Made by a program: the position numbers and the translations under genes | Source of the DNA: Mycetocola manganoxydans | GTDB lineage: Bacteria > Actinomycetota > Actinomycetes > Actinomycetales > Microbacteriaceae | Assembly (NCBI RefSeq): GCF_003667545.1 | Contig: NZ_RCUV01000020.1 | Span: forward strand, 1 to 64,000 | DNA: 64,000 nucleotides | Reading direction: 5' to 3' | The notes under the pieces: generated by a model | Told to the model about the DNA's origin: nothing | The model's database searches: none | The model's input: only the letters and a program-made list of their open reading frames with translations | Shown here: piece after piece, positions 37,767 to 46,588 of the stretch | Layout of the letters: every line of letters begins with the position of its first letter | Position numbering within the stretch: position 1 is the stretch's first letter

Positions 37767-38413
37767 TGACGACCATCAATGAAACCAGACCCCGGATGCC
37801 GCGAGCGTTCCGGCTCGCTTCGCTGACAGCGATCGCCGCGATGCTCGCGGCCGTCTTCATGGCGAGCGGCACACAGCCCGCCCGAGGACACGACTATCTG
37901 GTCTCCGCGTCCCCTGCAGCCGACGCCACGATTGAAAGCCCGCTCACCAGTGTGTCGCTGACGCTGAGCGAAGCGCCCCTGGAAGGTCTGGATACGAGCT
38001 CGTACATCTCAGTTGTGGCGGCCGACGGACGGACGGCTTCGGCGGAGGAGGTCATCCTCGAGGGTTCAACGTTGTCGGTGCCGGTAACGTTCGGGAACCC
38101 GGGTATCTACACAGTGACCTGGCAAACCGTGTCATCCGACGGGCACCCAATCTCCGGCAGCTACTCCTTCACATGGCTCAGCAACGGGGAAGGAGAATCT
38201 AGCGCTCCGACGGCAACGAGTTCGCCAATCCCGTCAGCCACCGAAACGCCGTCGACGCCGGCTGCGCCAGCCGAGGCTGGAGATAGTTCATCTGCGGTCG
38301 GAGTCCTCTTCTGGGCAGCGGCACTCGTCTTGTTCCTGGGATTGGGCGCCACCGCCTACCTCGTATTCCGGGCGCAGAGGCGGAGAGCCCAAGATTCGGG
38401 CAGAGCACCATGA
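37766..38413 (+). CDS. CopC domain protein with C-terminal membrane anchor
   Basis: A 215-residue exported protein. The signal sequence ends near ARGHDYLV, giving a mature protein with an early His as in CopC copper sites; a second His occurs in SSDGHPISGSYSF. A Thr/Pro/Ser-rich linker leads to a C-terminal helix (LFWAAALVLFLGLGATAYL). It binds copper outside the membrane and works with CopD. The gene is coupled to its neighbours by overlapping starts and stops. Confidence 0.9.
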   Translation: MTTINETRPRMPRAFRLASLTAIAAMLAAVFMASGTQPARGHDYLVSASPAADATIESPLTSVSLTLSEAPLEGLDTSSYISVVAADGRTASAEEVILEGSTLSVPVTFGNPGIYTVTWQTVSSDGHPISGSYSFTWLSNGEGESSAPTATSSPIPSATETPSTPAAPAEAGDSSSAVGVLFWAAALVLFLGLGATAYLVFRAQRRRAQDSGRAP

Positions 38414-39015
38414 GGAAGGTCACCGGCATACGTGGGCTTGCGTCGGCGGGGATCGCCCTCGCTCTGGCGCTCACCGTCTCGGCGTGCTCACCGAACGATC
38501 CGCTCTCCGAACAGTATCTGGAGGGAAGTAACAAGGGGTACATCGCCGGCGACGGTTCCGTAACCGAGATCCCTGTCGACGAGCGCACCGAAGCGATCAC
38601 ATTCGACGGGGTCGACGAACACGGGAAACCGTTCAACTCGGCCGAGTTCGCAGGCGAAGTCCTCGTGGTGAACTTCTGGTATGCCGGCTGCGCTCCCTGC
38701 CGGGCCGAGGCTCCACAGCTTCAAAGCCTGTGGGAAGAGTATTCGCGCCAGGGTGTGCAGTTCGTCGGCGTCAATGTTTACGACCAACCTGACACGGCGA
38801 TCTCATTCAACGAGACCTACGGGATCACCTACCCGTCGATCATCGACGTCGGCACCGGTGCAGCGAAACTGGCGTTCACGGGGACGGTCCCGCCACAGGC
38901 CGTTCCGACCACTCTCGTGCTCGACAGGGACGGTCGTGTCGCCGCTCGGATCCTTGGACAATTGCCCGACGAATCAGTCCTATCCACCCTGATCAAAGAC
39001 ACCGTCGCAGAATGA
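38410..39015 (+). CDS. TlpA/ResA-like thioredoxin lipoprotein 1
   Basis: A 201-residue lipoprotein. The lipobox Cys is residue 26 (TVSACS), and the thioredoxin active site is Cys94-Ala-Pro-Cys97. It should reduce disulfides of apocytochrome c or copper chaperones outside the membrane, receiving electrons from a CcdA protein. The sequence EQYLEGSNKGYIAGDGS near the N-terminus is also found in TlpA 2 at 61769-62356. The ATG overlaps the copC stop by four bases. Confidence 0.92.
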   Translation: MRKVTGIRGLASAGIALALALTVSACSPNDPLSEQYLEGSNKGYIAGDGSVTEIPVDERTEAITFDGVDEHGKPFNSAEFAGEVLVVNFWYAGCAPCRAEAPQLQSLWEEYSRQGVQFVGVNVYDQPDTAISFNETYGITYPSIIDVGTGAAKLAFTGTVPPQAVPTTLVLDRDGRVAARILGQLPDESVLSTLIKDTVAE

Positions 39016-39090
39016 GTATTCAGCCCACGATCCGCAGCACAGTGCGGCAGTCGGTCAACGACACAACCCACCTCCCCACTTCGGACGAAA

Positions 39091-40119
39091 ATGAACGCCG
39101 ATATTGACGGCCCGGTCTGGGTCCCCACCCTGCCGCCAAGCTTTGAGCAGCTCCTCGCGCCCAACCTGCAACCCATCCCACTTCTCCCGGCGATCGCCCT
39201 ACTGCTCGCGACGGCATACACAATTGGTGCCATCCGGTTGTGGATGCAAGGACGGCGCTGGTCAGTTATCCGCACCATCTGCTTCCTGATCGGCTGCACC
39301 CTTCTCGCGGTCGTAACCGGTGCGGGTATTGAGGGATATGGCTATGAACTGTTTTCAGTCTTCATGTTCCAACAGCTAACCCTGATGATGGTTGTCCCGC
39401 CGCTTCTTATCCTCGGCTCACCCGGAACACTGCTGCTGCGAGCAACACCGCACGGCGGGCTTGGGCGGACAACCCTGCGAGTCGCCCTCGGCGCTTTGCG
39501 CTCGCCTGCCGCACGACTTGCAGTGCACCCGGCGACGGTAATCCCGCTTGCGGCGCTGAGCTACCTGGGACTGTACTTGACCGGCGCAGCCGATGTTCTT
39601 CTTCGCACCTGGATCGGTCACGTCGGTCTGGAGATCGCGTTCTTGTGCATTGGCATTCTGGTGGCGACGCCGCTGATTTCAGCCGACCCGCTTCCGCGAC
39701 GAACGTCCTTCGTGTTTCGTGTGGTCGACACGTTCGCGGAGATGCAGATCCACGCGATCTTGGGATTGGTGCTGATGCTGACCCACACTCCCATCATTCC
39801 GTTCTTCGCCACCATCCCGGAGTCGTGGAACATCGATCCGGCGATCGACCAGTCCGCGGCCGGCATCCTCGCCTGGACCTACGGAGAGCTTCCTCTGCTG
39901 ATCATTCTGATCGTCACGCTCTCCCGGTGGGAACGACGCGACACCAGACAGGCGACCACGATGCAAGCCCTTAACGACGCCGAACTGGATGAATACAACG
40001 AGTACCTCCGCCGGCTGAGTCCGGACACGACGCAGCCGACGCCGACGCACAGCGACGGCGCTTCGTCCGCTTCCGCGCCGCCCGAGGCGCGCCCCCACAG
40101 TAAGGCGCAACACGAATGA
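39091..40119 (+). CDS. CtaG-type cytochrome oxidase assembly protein
   Basis: A 342-residue membrane protein with about seven helices of the caa3 CtaG family (MFQQLTLMMVVPPLLILGSP, then ADPLPRRTSF, then TYGELPLLIIL). CtaG proteins deliver copper to cytochrome oxidase. A second CtaG domain is in the fusion protein at 35850-37766. The 55-residue C-terminal tail is polar and Pro/Ser-rich. Its stop overlaps the ccdA start by four bases. Confidence 0.88.
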   Translation: MNADIDGPVWVPTLPPSFEQLLAPNLQPIPLLPAIALLLATAYTIGAIRLWMQGRRWSVIRTICFLIGCTLLAVVTGAGIEGYGYELFSVFMFQQLTLMMVVPPLLILGSPGTLLLRATPHGGLGRTTLRVALGALRSPAARLAVHPATVIPLAALSYLGLYLTGAADVLLRTWIGHVGLEIAFLCIGILVATPLISADPLPRRTSFVFRVVDTFAEMQIHAILGLVLMLTHTPIIPFFATIPESWNIDPAIDQSAAGILAWTYGELPLLIILIVTLSRWERRDTRQATTMQALNDAELDEYNEYLRRLSPDTTQPTPTHSDGASSASAPPEARPHSKAQHE

Positions 40120-40865
40120 ATCCCGGAACAATAGTGATGGACGGGCAACTCCTGCTTGCCGTTCTGGTGGCACTGCTGGCGGGGCTCGTGTCATTCGCGT
40201 CCCCGTGCGTCCTTCCACTGGTGCCCGGCTACCTGGGCTATGTCGGCGGCATGTCCACCGCAAGCCCGACGGATGCGGGCCTTCGCGCCCGAAAACGAGT
40301 TGCGCTCGGAGCGGCGCTATTCGTCCTCGGGTTCTCCGTCGTCTTCGTCACGCTCGCCGCATTCGCCGGAACAATCGGCTCCTTCGTCATCCAATGGCAG
40401 GATCTGATCACCCGCATCCTCGGCGTCGTCGTGATGCTGATGGGCCTCGTCTTCATTGGACAGGTGTCGTTCCTTCAGCAATCACTCAAGACGTCCTTCC
40501 GGCCTGTTACCGGGCTTGCCGGTGCCCCGCTTCTCGGCATGACATTCGCCATCGGTTGGACGCCGTGCTTCGGACCGGCGCTCGTGGCAATCAGCGCCCT
40601 GAGCCTTGAAACCGGGTCCGTCTGGCGCGGCGCCCTGCTGGGGTTCGTCTACTGCGTCGGTCTGGGCATCCCGTTCATCCTCATCGCTCTGGGCTTCAAC
40701 TGGGCCACGGCAGCGACCGGGTTCTTCCGTCGGCACATCAGGGCAGTGAACCTCGCCGGAGGCGCCCTCCTGCTTCTTCTCGGGCTTTTCATGGTCAGTG
40801 GTCTGTGGGGACGCCTCATGTCCTCACTTACCGGAGTCATCGGCGGATTCACGACCCCGATTTGA
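40116..40865 (+). CDS. CcdA-type thiol electron transporter 1
   Basis: A 249-residue membrane protein with six helices. The two redox cysteines are in [16 protein letters not shown] (residue 31) and [11 protein letters not shown] (about residue 150). It carries electrons from cytoplasmic thioredoxin to TlpA-type proteins outside. It is one of two intact copies in the window; a third is only a remnant. The ATG overlaps the ctaG stop. Confidence 0.92.
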   Translation: MNPGTIVMDGQLLLAVLVALLAGLVSFASPCVLPLVPGYLGYVGGMSTASPTDAGLRARKRVALGAALFVLGFSVVFVTLAAFAGTIGSFVIQWQDLITRILGVVVMLMGLVFIGQVSFLQQSLKTSFRPVTGLAGAPLLGMTFAIGWTPCFGPALVAISALSLETGSVWRGALLGFVYCVGLGIPFILIALGFNWATAATGFFRRHIRAVNLAGGALLLLLGLFMVSGLWGRLMSSLTGVIGGFTTPI

Positions 40866-40890
40866 TCGGAGCGAAATACCAACTCAGGCC

Positions 40891-40938
40891 TTGAGCAGAT
40901 CGCTGCACAACGCTACTATCGCTATATGCCGATGATAG
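40891..40938 (+). promoter_or_regulatory. leaderless promoter with overlapping inverted repeat, cmtR-like gene
   Basis: TTGAGC (40891-40896) and TACTAT (40914-40919) are 17 bases apart, and the ATG at 40926 lies seven bases after the -10 box, so the transcript is probably leaderless. CTATC (40916-40920) and GATAG (40934-40938) form an inverted repeat across the start point, the expected place for an ArsR-type operator. Confidence 0.5.
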
Positions 40939-41309
40939 AGATTGATTCCCACAGGGAAGATGCTGAACGCGACCTCGGTCCTGCCGCGGCACTCTTCCAC
41001 AGCCTCGCTGACCCGACACGGCTCGGTATTCTCCAGCACCTGGCGGCCGGGGAACATCGCGTCCGCGACCTAACCGACCATCTCGGATTCGCCCAAAGCA
41101 CGGTCAGCGCTCACCTGGCATGTCTGCGCGATTGCGGATTGGTCACGTCCAGGCCACACGGCCGGGCTTCCATGTTTTCCCTCGCGACAAGCGCTGAGTT
41201 ACTCACGCTGCTCTCCGCAGCGGAAGAACTCCTAGCGGCCACTGGCTACGCCGTCACTCTGTGCCCCAACAACGACAGCGCACAGGTTGGTAGAAGGGTG
41301 ACGGCATGA
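40926..41309 (+). CDS. ArsR-family metal sensor, CmtR-like
   Basis: A 127-residue winged-helix repressor. The recognition helix FAQSTVSAHLACLRDCGL contains Cys66 and Cys70, and a third Cys (113) lies near the C-terminus (VTLCP). This pattern matches mycobacterial CmtR, which senses Cd(II)/Pb(II) through two cysteines in the recognition helix and one in the tail. It overlaps the following cation exporter by four bases and should repress both until metal binds. Metal specificity is inferred. Confidence 0.88.
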   Translation: MPMIEIDSHREDAERDLGPAAALFHSLADPTRLGILQHLAAGEHRVRDLTDHLGFAQSTVSAHLACLRDCGLVTSRPHGRASMFSLATSAELLTLLSAAEELLAATGYAVTLCPNNDSAQVGRRVTA

Positions 41310-42217
41310 GTCACGATCACGACCACGCAAGCAACGGCAACACGACACGACTTGCGATCGCGTTCGGCATCACCGCCACGATCCTGATCGCAGAAGTCGT
41401 CGGCGCGCTCCTCACCGGAAGCCTTGCCCTCCTGGTGGATGCGGCTCACATGCTCACAGACGCCGGCGGCCTACTGATGGCGCTCATCGCAGCTCGCCTC
41501 GCTCTCAGCGCTCCGACATCCCGCCGCACGTGGGGGTTCCGACGAGCCGAAGTTCTCTCAGCGACGGCGCAAGCTGCCATCCTTCTTGCCGTCGGACTGT
41601 ACGCCTTCATTGAAGGGGTTCAGCGGCTCTTCTCTCCGCCCGAGGTGTCGGCCGGTGGCCTTCTCGTTTTCGGCATCATCGGGCTGGTCGGCAACATCGT
41701 TGCCATCGCCATTCTCAACTCTCGGCGCTCCGCGAACCTGAATCTCAGAGCCGCGTTCCTGGAAGTGCTCAACGACGCCCTTGGCTCTGTCGCAGTGATC
41801 ATCAGCGCAATCGTCATTGCAACCACAGGATGGACTCAAGTCGACGCCATCGCTGCCATGATCATCAGCGCGCTCATCATCCCGCGCGCCGTCATTCTGC
41901 TCCGCGAAACCGCCAACATTCTCCTCGAGTCGACACCGAAAGGCTTGGACCTGGACGCGGTACGCAACCACATCCTCGGATTGCCCCACGTGCTCTCCGT
42001 GCATGATCTCCATGCGTCCCAGATCGCTACTGGTCTACCAACGCTGAGCGCGCACGTCGTCGTCGATGACTCCTGCTTTTACGATGGACACGCCCCCAAG
42101 ATGCTGACTGATCTTCAGGCGTGCGTTGCGGAGCACTTCGACGTCAGCGTTGAGCACTCCACGTTCCAGATTGAAGGCGTTGGCCATACCGAGTCTGAGG
42201 CCTCAACCCACGCGTGA
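41306..42217 (+). CDS. cation diffusion facilitator exporter (CzcD-like)
   Basis: A 303-residue CDF protein with six helices and a cytoplasmic C-terminal domain. The N-terminus is His-rich (SHDHDH). Transport-site residues are His48 and Asp52 in helix 2 (DAAHMLTD) and Glu plus Asp in helix 5 (LEVLNDALGS), where many zinc transporters have His in place of that Glu. It should export Zn, Cd or similar ions in exchange for protons, under control of the CmtR-like sensor encoded just upstream. Confidence 0.92.
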   Translation: MSHDHDHASNGNTTRLAIAFGITATILIAEVVGALLTGSLALLVDAAHMLTDAGGLLMALIAARLALSAPTSRRTWGFRRAEVLSATAQAAILLAVGLYAFIEGVQRLFSPPEVSAGGLLVFGIIGLVGNIVAIAILNSRRSANLNLRAAFLEVLNDALGSVAVIISAIVIATTGWTQVDAIAAMIISALIIPRAVILLRETANILLESTPKGLDLDAVRNHILGLPHVLSVHDLHASQIATGLPTLSAHVVVDDSCFYDGHAPKMLTDLQACVAEHFDVSVEHSTFQIEGVGHTESEASTHA

Positions 42218-42297
42218 CCGACGGGCGGTTGCTCGCTTTTGGTTCCAGCAGGCGTGGCCTTGCTTCACAAACACCGGCACAGCTTAGGATGGTCGGG

Positions 42298-42750
42298 ATG
42301 AAAGAACTGGTTGGAGGACGTGCGCCGCACGGCGGTGCCGTCGCTCGCGCCTTCCGCGTAGTGATCCTCTCGCTCATCGTTACCGTTTTTGCTGCGTTCG
42401 CAGCGCATCATGCGGAGTCCTTACTTACCCCGCAGCACACGAATGCCGTCACTCAGCACGCCGCGATCGCTGCGGACGCGGACCCCCTCCCGGACGCCGC
42501 ATCGCCAGCTAAGACAGTTGTCTCTATGTCGGTCACTGACCTTGACGTCCTGCAATTTGTGGGATTCGGTTGCGCAGCGCTCGCGCTGTGCGCTCTCCTC
42601 GGCGCGCTCCTGAAAAGCGCAGCGCTGATCGGGCGCCATGGACGCCTCCTGGGCGGCCGCACAGCGAGAGTTGTCGCCGTGGCGGTATACGCCGTTTCAC
42701 GTATCCCGGTGGCACCTTCGCCAGCGCAACTTTCCATCAGCCGAACCTAG
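42298..42750 (+). CDS. DUF6153-like small membrane protein, copy B
   Basis: A 150-residue protein with two helices (about residues 22-40 and 81-101), a loop between them with His residues (HHAESLLTPQHTN, TQHAA), and the ending SPAQLSISRT. TAGGAT (42285-42290) lies seven bases before the ATG at 42298, suggesting a leaderless transcript; an ATG three codons upstream is an alternative. It precedes M23 protein B. Function unknown. Confidence 0.65.
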   Translation: MKELVGGRAPHGGAVARAFRVVILSLIVTVFAAFAAHHAESLLTPQHTNAVTQHAAIAADADPLPDAASPAKTVVSMSVTDLDVLQFVGFGCAALALCALLGALLKSAALIGRHGRLLGGRTARVVAVAVYAVSRIPVAPSPAQLSISRT

Positions 42751-42946
42751 AATCCGCTTTCGGCGCCGTCGCACTCCATCTTTTTACGTAGTTGCGCAGT
42801 CGCCGTCAGGCGTCGTGGATCCAGGGCTGACGCTCGTGGCTTGAATGCCCTGCGGGGTCTTCGCCCGCGACCAACGGTTCCCACGCGGCACCGAGCAACA
42901 TTCGCCGTTCACCGGCCCCAGTATCGATGAATTTGAAGGAATCCAC

Positions 42947-44317
42947 GTGAAGAACCAGGACGATACCGCACAAGCCCCGCCCGGGAAGCGGCTCACTCGT
43001 CGCCGACGGGCGCTGACGATGCTCGTCAGTCTCATCTTCGTCGCGACGGTGTTCGGGCCAGCTCCGGCGAACGCCGCGCCGGACTATCCTGACTGGGCCG
43101 ATGTTGAGGCCGCGAAGCAGAATGAAGCCAGCAAGAACGCTGAAATTGAGAAGCTCAACGCCCTGATCTCCGAACTACAGGTGAGCTCCGACTCATTACG
43201 CCAGACGGCGAATGAGGCGGCTGCAAAGTATGAAACGGCACTCCAAATTGCGCTCGAAGCCGAACTGAAATCCGATGACCTGGCAGCCCAACTCACTGAC
43301 GCTGAGGCGACTGCGGCCGATTCGAAGCAGCAAGCCGGTGCGCTTTTTGCTCGTATGGGGCGGATGAACAGCACCAACGTTTCGCTCGAGCTCTTTCTCG
43401 AGTCAGAAGCAACGGACGACACGCTTTATAAGCTCTCCGCGATGGCCAAGTTCACCGAGCGTTCCACCGAGGTTCTTCAGTCGGCGCGGCAGGACGCCAA
43501 CCATGTCTCCTCGGTTACCGCGCAAGCCAAGGTGGCAGCCGAGACGCTCGAGGAAGCGAGAGCGGAGGCGGAAACCCAACTCGCTGTCGCCCAGGAAGCT
43601 GCAGACGTCGCCCTTGCAGCTTTGCAGGAGCAGCAGGTGCGCGAATCCACTCTCGTCGAACAGTTGGCGTTTTTGAAGGACACGCGTGCATCGGTGGAGC
43701 GTGACTACCTGGCGGGAGTCGCAGCGAGGAAAGCCGCCGAAGAGGCCGCCGCCGCTGAAGCAGCGAGGAAAGCCGCCGCTGAAGCAGCGAGAGGTAACGG
43801 TAGTAGTGGCAGTAGCGGAGGCGGGAGCAGTAGCGGGGGCGGAAGCAGCGGGGGCGGCACCAGTAGCGGGACGGCAGGAAGCTACTTCGTGCCGTCTTCC
43901 CAGGGTTGGTGGCGCCCGGTGCCCGGCCCTGTCACCTCTCCGTATGGGCCGCGCAGGGTCATTTGCAACTCGGCCGGATGCAGCAACAACTTTCACGCCG
44001 GCGTCGACCTCGCAGGCAGTTGCGGCACGAAGATTCGCTCGGTAGCTGCGGGCAGGGTCGTATCAGCCAGGAACGCGGGAGCGTTCGGAAACCGCGTCAT
44101 TGTCGACCACGGCGGCGGGGTCCGATCGGTGTACGGTCACATGCAGACAGGATCCTTCCGTGTGTCAGAGGGGCAGCAGATCGCGGCCGGGACCTTCATC
44201 GGCGGAGTTGGCGCGACCGGTGTTGTGACGGGTTGCCATCTCGACATCAAAATGACGGTCAACGGCGGTGGCGTGAACCCATCAACGTTCCTGCGCGGGC
44301 GCGGGGTCAATCTATAG
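42947..44317 (+). CDS. coiled-coil M23 peptidase-like secreted protein B
   Basis: A 456-residue protein: signal segment (LTMLVSLIFVATVFGPAPANA), long coiled coil (about residues 55-290), Gly/Ser linker, and C-terminal M23 domain, an architecture like EnvC/RipA-type cell-wall hydrolases or their activators. The first zinc motif is intact (FHAGVD, about residues 350-354). The second reads CHLDIKM: the first His of HxH is kept, but the metal-binding second His is Asp. The GTG at 42947 follows AAGGAA. The M23 domain closely resembles that of protein A, including cysteines in CNSAGC and GSCGT. Confidence 0.85.
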   Translation: MKNQDDTAQAPPGKRLTRRRRALTMLVSLIFVATVFGPAPANAAPDYPDWADVEAAKQNEASKNAEIEKLNALISELQVSSDSLRQTANEAAAKYETALQIALEAELKSDDLAAQLTDAEATAADSKQQAGALFARMGRMNSTNVSLELFLESEATDDTLYKLSAMAKFTERSTEVLQSARQDANHVSSVTAQAKVAAETLEEARAEAETQLAVAQEAADVALAALQEQQVRESTLVEQLAFLKDTRASVERDYLAGVAARKAAEEAAAAEAARKAAAEAARGNGSSGSSGGGSSSGGGSSGGGTSSGTAGSYFVPSSQGWWRPVPGPVTSPYGPRRVICNSAGCSNNFHAGVDLAGSCGTKIRSVAAGRVVSARNAGAFGNRVIVDHGGGVRSVYGHMQTGSFRVSEGQQIAAGTFIGGVGATGVVTGCHLDIKMTVNGGGVNPSTFLRGRGVNL

Positions 44318-44326
44318 GGGGGTGCG

Positions 44327-44470
44327 GTGCGATTGTTCGATTTCTTCCCTCTCTTGATCAACCGGCCCCGGCGAGTGCAGCCTCGAATCCGGGAAGATCA
44401 TATGAGCGCCGAAGATTTGTCTCCTGCACACGGGTTTTCTGAGGGCGGCGACGAGGCTTGCCGGCTTTAG
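44327..44470 (+). CDS. possible small protein coupled to M23 protein B
   Basis: A 47-codon frame begins with GTG at 44327, nine bases after the M23 stop, and is preceded by AGGGGGG, a strong ribosome site. It encodes VRLFDFFPLLINRPRR and then a polar tail ending GGDEACRL. There is no similarity I recognise, and the case rests on position and ribosome site alone. Confidence 0.3.
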   Translation: MRLFDFFPLLINRPRRVQPRIREDHMSAEDLSPAHGFSEGGDEACRL

Positions 44471-44747
44471 TCACCGCCATGGTTACTTATGTTGCGTGAC
44501 CGTGGCCTTCCAATCTTTCTCCATCCTTTCTGTAGTCAGCTTCGGGGCAGGATGCGCCTACGTTCGAGGCCTGCGAGAGACAAATAGCCTCGCATATGAA
44601 CAGTCCGATCAGCCCGCATCCAGACACCGCAAGGCGTGGATATTCGGCGCACCGCATCAGCTGCCCCGCATTCCGTGCCGATGTGGTGCAGGGCATCATG
44701 GGCGGTTTGGACCGCTACTGCTGCGCTCCGACGCCAAACGCCGACTC
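44471..44747. other. intergenic stretch with no supported gene
   Basis: The 277 bases between the small frame and the lnt stop carry open frames on both strands but none with a ribosome site and protein-like composition. No clear hairpin, repeat or promoter stood out. Confidence 0.5.
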
Positions 44748-46334
44748 TCAACCACGGAGGCGGTTCTTAACTCGCATCGCGAGGAAACCGGCCGCGGCGA
44801 ACCCGGACAGACCGCCAAGCACGGTGCCCAGTTCGATTACCTGCCCGGCCGCCATCGCCGGCGTGATTGTGGTGCTCAGTGGCACGCTCTGTACCATCGC
44901 TCCGGGTGTGAAGGTGGGCAGCCGGTCGATGGTGCTCCCGTCCGGGCCTATCATGGCGGACGTCCCGACCGTGGAGATGTTCACCACGCTGCGTCCGGCC
45001 TCGATGGCGCGCAAGCGCGCTATAGCTAGTTGCTGGGCGCTTTGGTCGGTGCGTCCAAAGTCGGCGTTGTTCGTGGGCGCGAGGATGACCTCTGCACCGC
45101 GACCGACCATCTCCCGGATCAGGGTGTCGTCCACGATGTCAAAGCAGATGGCAAGCCCGGCCTGCACCCCGTCGATGTCGAAAACATTCGGTCGTTCCCC
45201 GATGGAGAAGTCCCTCGGGATGAGAGAAAACAGCTCCGGCGCTAACGGGTACCAGAAATCACGGTCGGGTAGGTACTCAGCGAACGGAACGGGATGCTTC
45301 TTGTCGTACTGCGCCTTCGCCCCGATGCCCACCTCCCACAGCAGCAGGCTGTTGAACATCTCTTCGTCGGTCTGCGTCACGGTACCGACGACAACGGGTG
45401 CATCCATCCGTGCGGACACCAGGTCGAGTGCGGCAGCTGCGGCAGGATACTCCAGCGGGTTGAGGTCGGAGGCGTTCTCCGGCCACACCACCAGGTCTAC
45501 CGGTTCGTCGAGGACCGGAATGGTTGCGGCGACGTGGTCGTTAAGGATCCGTCCCGGCTGGTTCGCCGCGAGCAGACCTGCGTCCGAGTTGCCTTGGACG
45601 GCCGCGACCCGAAGTTTCCCGGTTTCCTGGACAGGGAACGGCGGAACGGCTGCAAGCCCCACGAGCGCAACCGCGGCGACCGCGAACACTGCGCGTGGGC
45701 GTCCGGCGCGGGCGGTCCGGGCGGTTTGGACCACAAGTGCGCTGACCCAGGCGATGAGGAAGGATAGTCCGGCAACGCCCACCCACGCAGCCAGATCACC
45801 GTAAGGGCTTTCCGATTGGGAGAATGCGAGCCGGCCCCAGGAGAAGCCACCGTACGGCCAGTTGCTTGTGACATACTCGCGGGCCGTCCACAACGCGGCT
45901 ATCACGACAGGCGTCACCCCTGACCGAAGCCAGGGCCGCACGAATACCGCATCGGTGGTGCGCCAGGCAAGAGCGATGACGACCGCTCCGGCGGTGAGGA
46001 GCACCGTTTCCAGGCCGGTCAGCGCCGCCCATGGGGCCGGCCCGAGGTACACGGTCAGCCAAAAAATATGGGTGCCGAGGAACGTGGCCCCGCCGAGCGC
46101 GCCGGCCCCGACCGCAACCCAGGTTCGGCGGGCGGTGAGGCTTGCCAGCAGCAGCGGCGTGCCCACGAAAATGAGCGGCCACCAACCGGCGCTGGGGAAC
46201 GCGAGCGCATTCAGCACTCCGCCGACCGCGGCCGCGGCGAGAGGCCCCCACACTCCCGTTGGGACGACGCGGCGTCGTATCGGCGTTGTCGGCAGGGGTG
46301 GGGTGTCGAGGTCAGTCAGTGTGGGCATTGACAT
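44748..46334 (-). CDS. lnt: apolipoprotein N-acyltransferase
   Basis: A 528-residue membrane enzyme that adds the third acyl chain to lipoproteins. The N-terminal half has about seven helices; the C-terminal half is a nitrilase domain outside the membrane. The catalytic triad is visible: Glu (about 286, VVWPENAS), Lys (about 345, QYDKKHPVPF) and Cys (about 396, LAICFDIVDD). GGAAG precedes the ATG. It is the only Lnt in the window and sits directly downstream of a tlpA remnant, beside several lipoprotein genes, so it may process the island's own lipoproteins. Confidence 0.92.
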   Translation of the reverse strand: MSMPTLTDLDTPPLPTTPIRRRVVPTGVWGPLAAAAVGGVLNALAFPSAGWWPLIFVGTPLLLASLTARRTWVAVGAGALGGATFLGTHIFWLTVYLGPAPWAALTGLETVLLTAGAVVIALAWRTTDAVFVRPWLRSGVTPVVIAALWTAREYVTSNWPYGGFSWGRLAFSQSESPYGDLAAWVGVAGLSFLIAWVSALVVQTARTARAGRPRAVFAVAAVALVGLAAVPPFPVQETGKLRVAAVQGNSDAGLLAANQPGRILNDHVAATIPVLDEPVDLVVWPENASDLNPLEYPAAAAALDLVSARMDAPVVVGTVTQTDEEMFNSLLLWEVGIGAKAQYDKKHPVPFAEYLPDRDFWYPLAPELFSLIPRDFSIGERPNVFDIDGVQAGLAICFDIVDDTLIREMVGRGAEVILAPTNNADFGRTDQSAQQLAIARLRAIEAGRSVVNISTVGTSAMIGPDGSTIDRLPTFTPGAMVQSVPLSTTITPAMAAGQVIELGTVLGGLSGFAAAGFLAMRVKNRLRG

Positions 46335-46352
46335 TTATCTTCCGTGAACGCT

Positions 46353-46400
46353 CTACTCGTCGATCGCGTCACAAATGAGAGTTCGCGGGATGGATGCTTC
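46353..46400 (-). pseudogene. 3' tail of a tlpA-like gene
   Basis: On the minus strand the frame ending TAG at 46353 encodes EASIPRTLICDAIDE. The intact TlpA 2 ends EASILSTLVSDAIDE, with 11 of 15 residues the same, and the DNA shares CTACTCGTCGATCGCGTC. Similarity fades upstream after two more codons. The rest of the gene is missing. It lies 19 bases upstream of lnt on the same strand. Confidence 0.75.
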
Positions 46401-46588
46401 CTGCAAGCATTCCGCCGTATTGGACCAAGTGACTATCAATGGCTACCACGTGTTCCATTCTACGCGTCGTAGAAGTAGGCACGAGTCCGGGGCCCTAGCC
46501 CGCCCTCATGCGCATCCGCTTCTGGCCGCTCGGCGTGATGTCTCGCCTTACCATGGAGGTTCATCACAGTTTTTTCGAAGGACGTGTC

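Noticed and set aside
44596-45804. 402-codon plus-strand frame opposite lnt
   Set aside because: Ser/Arg/Ala-rich shadow; the lnt triad and helices on the minus strand are clear.
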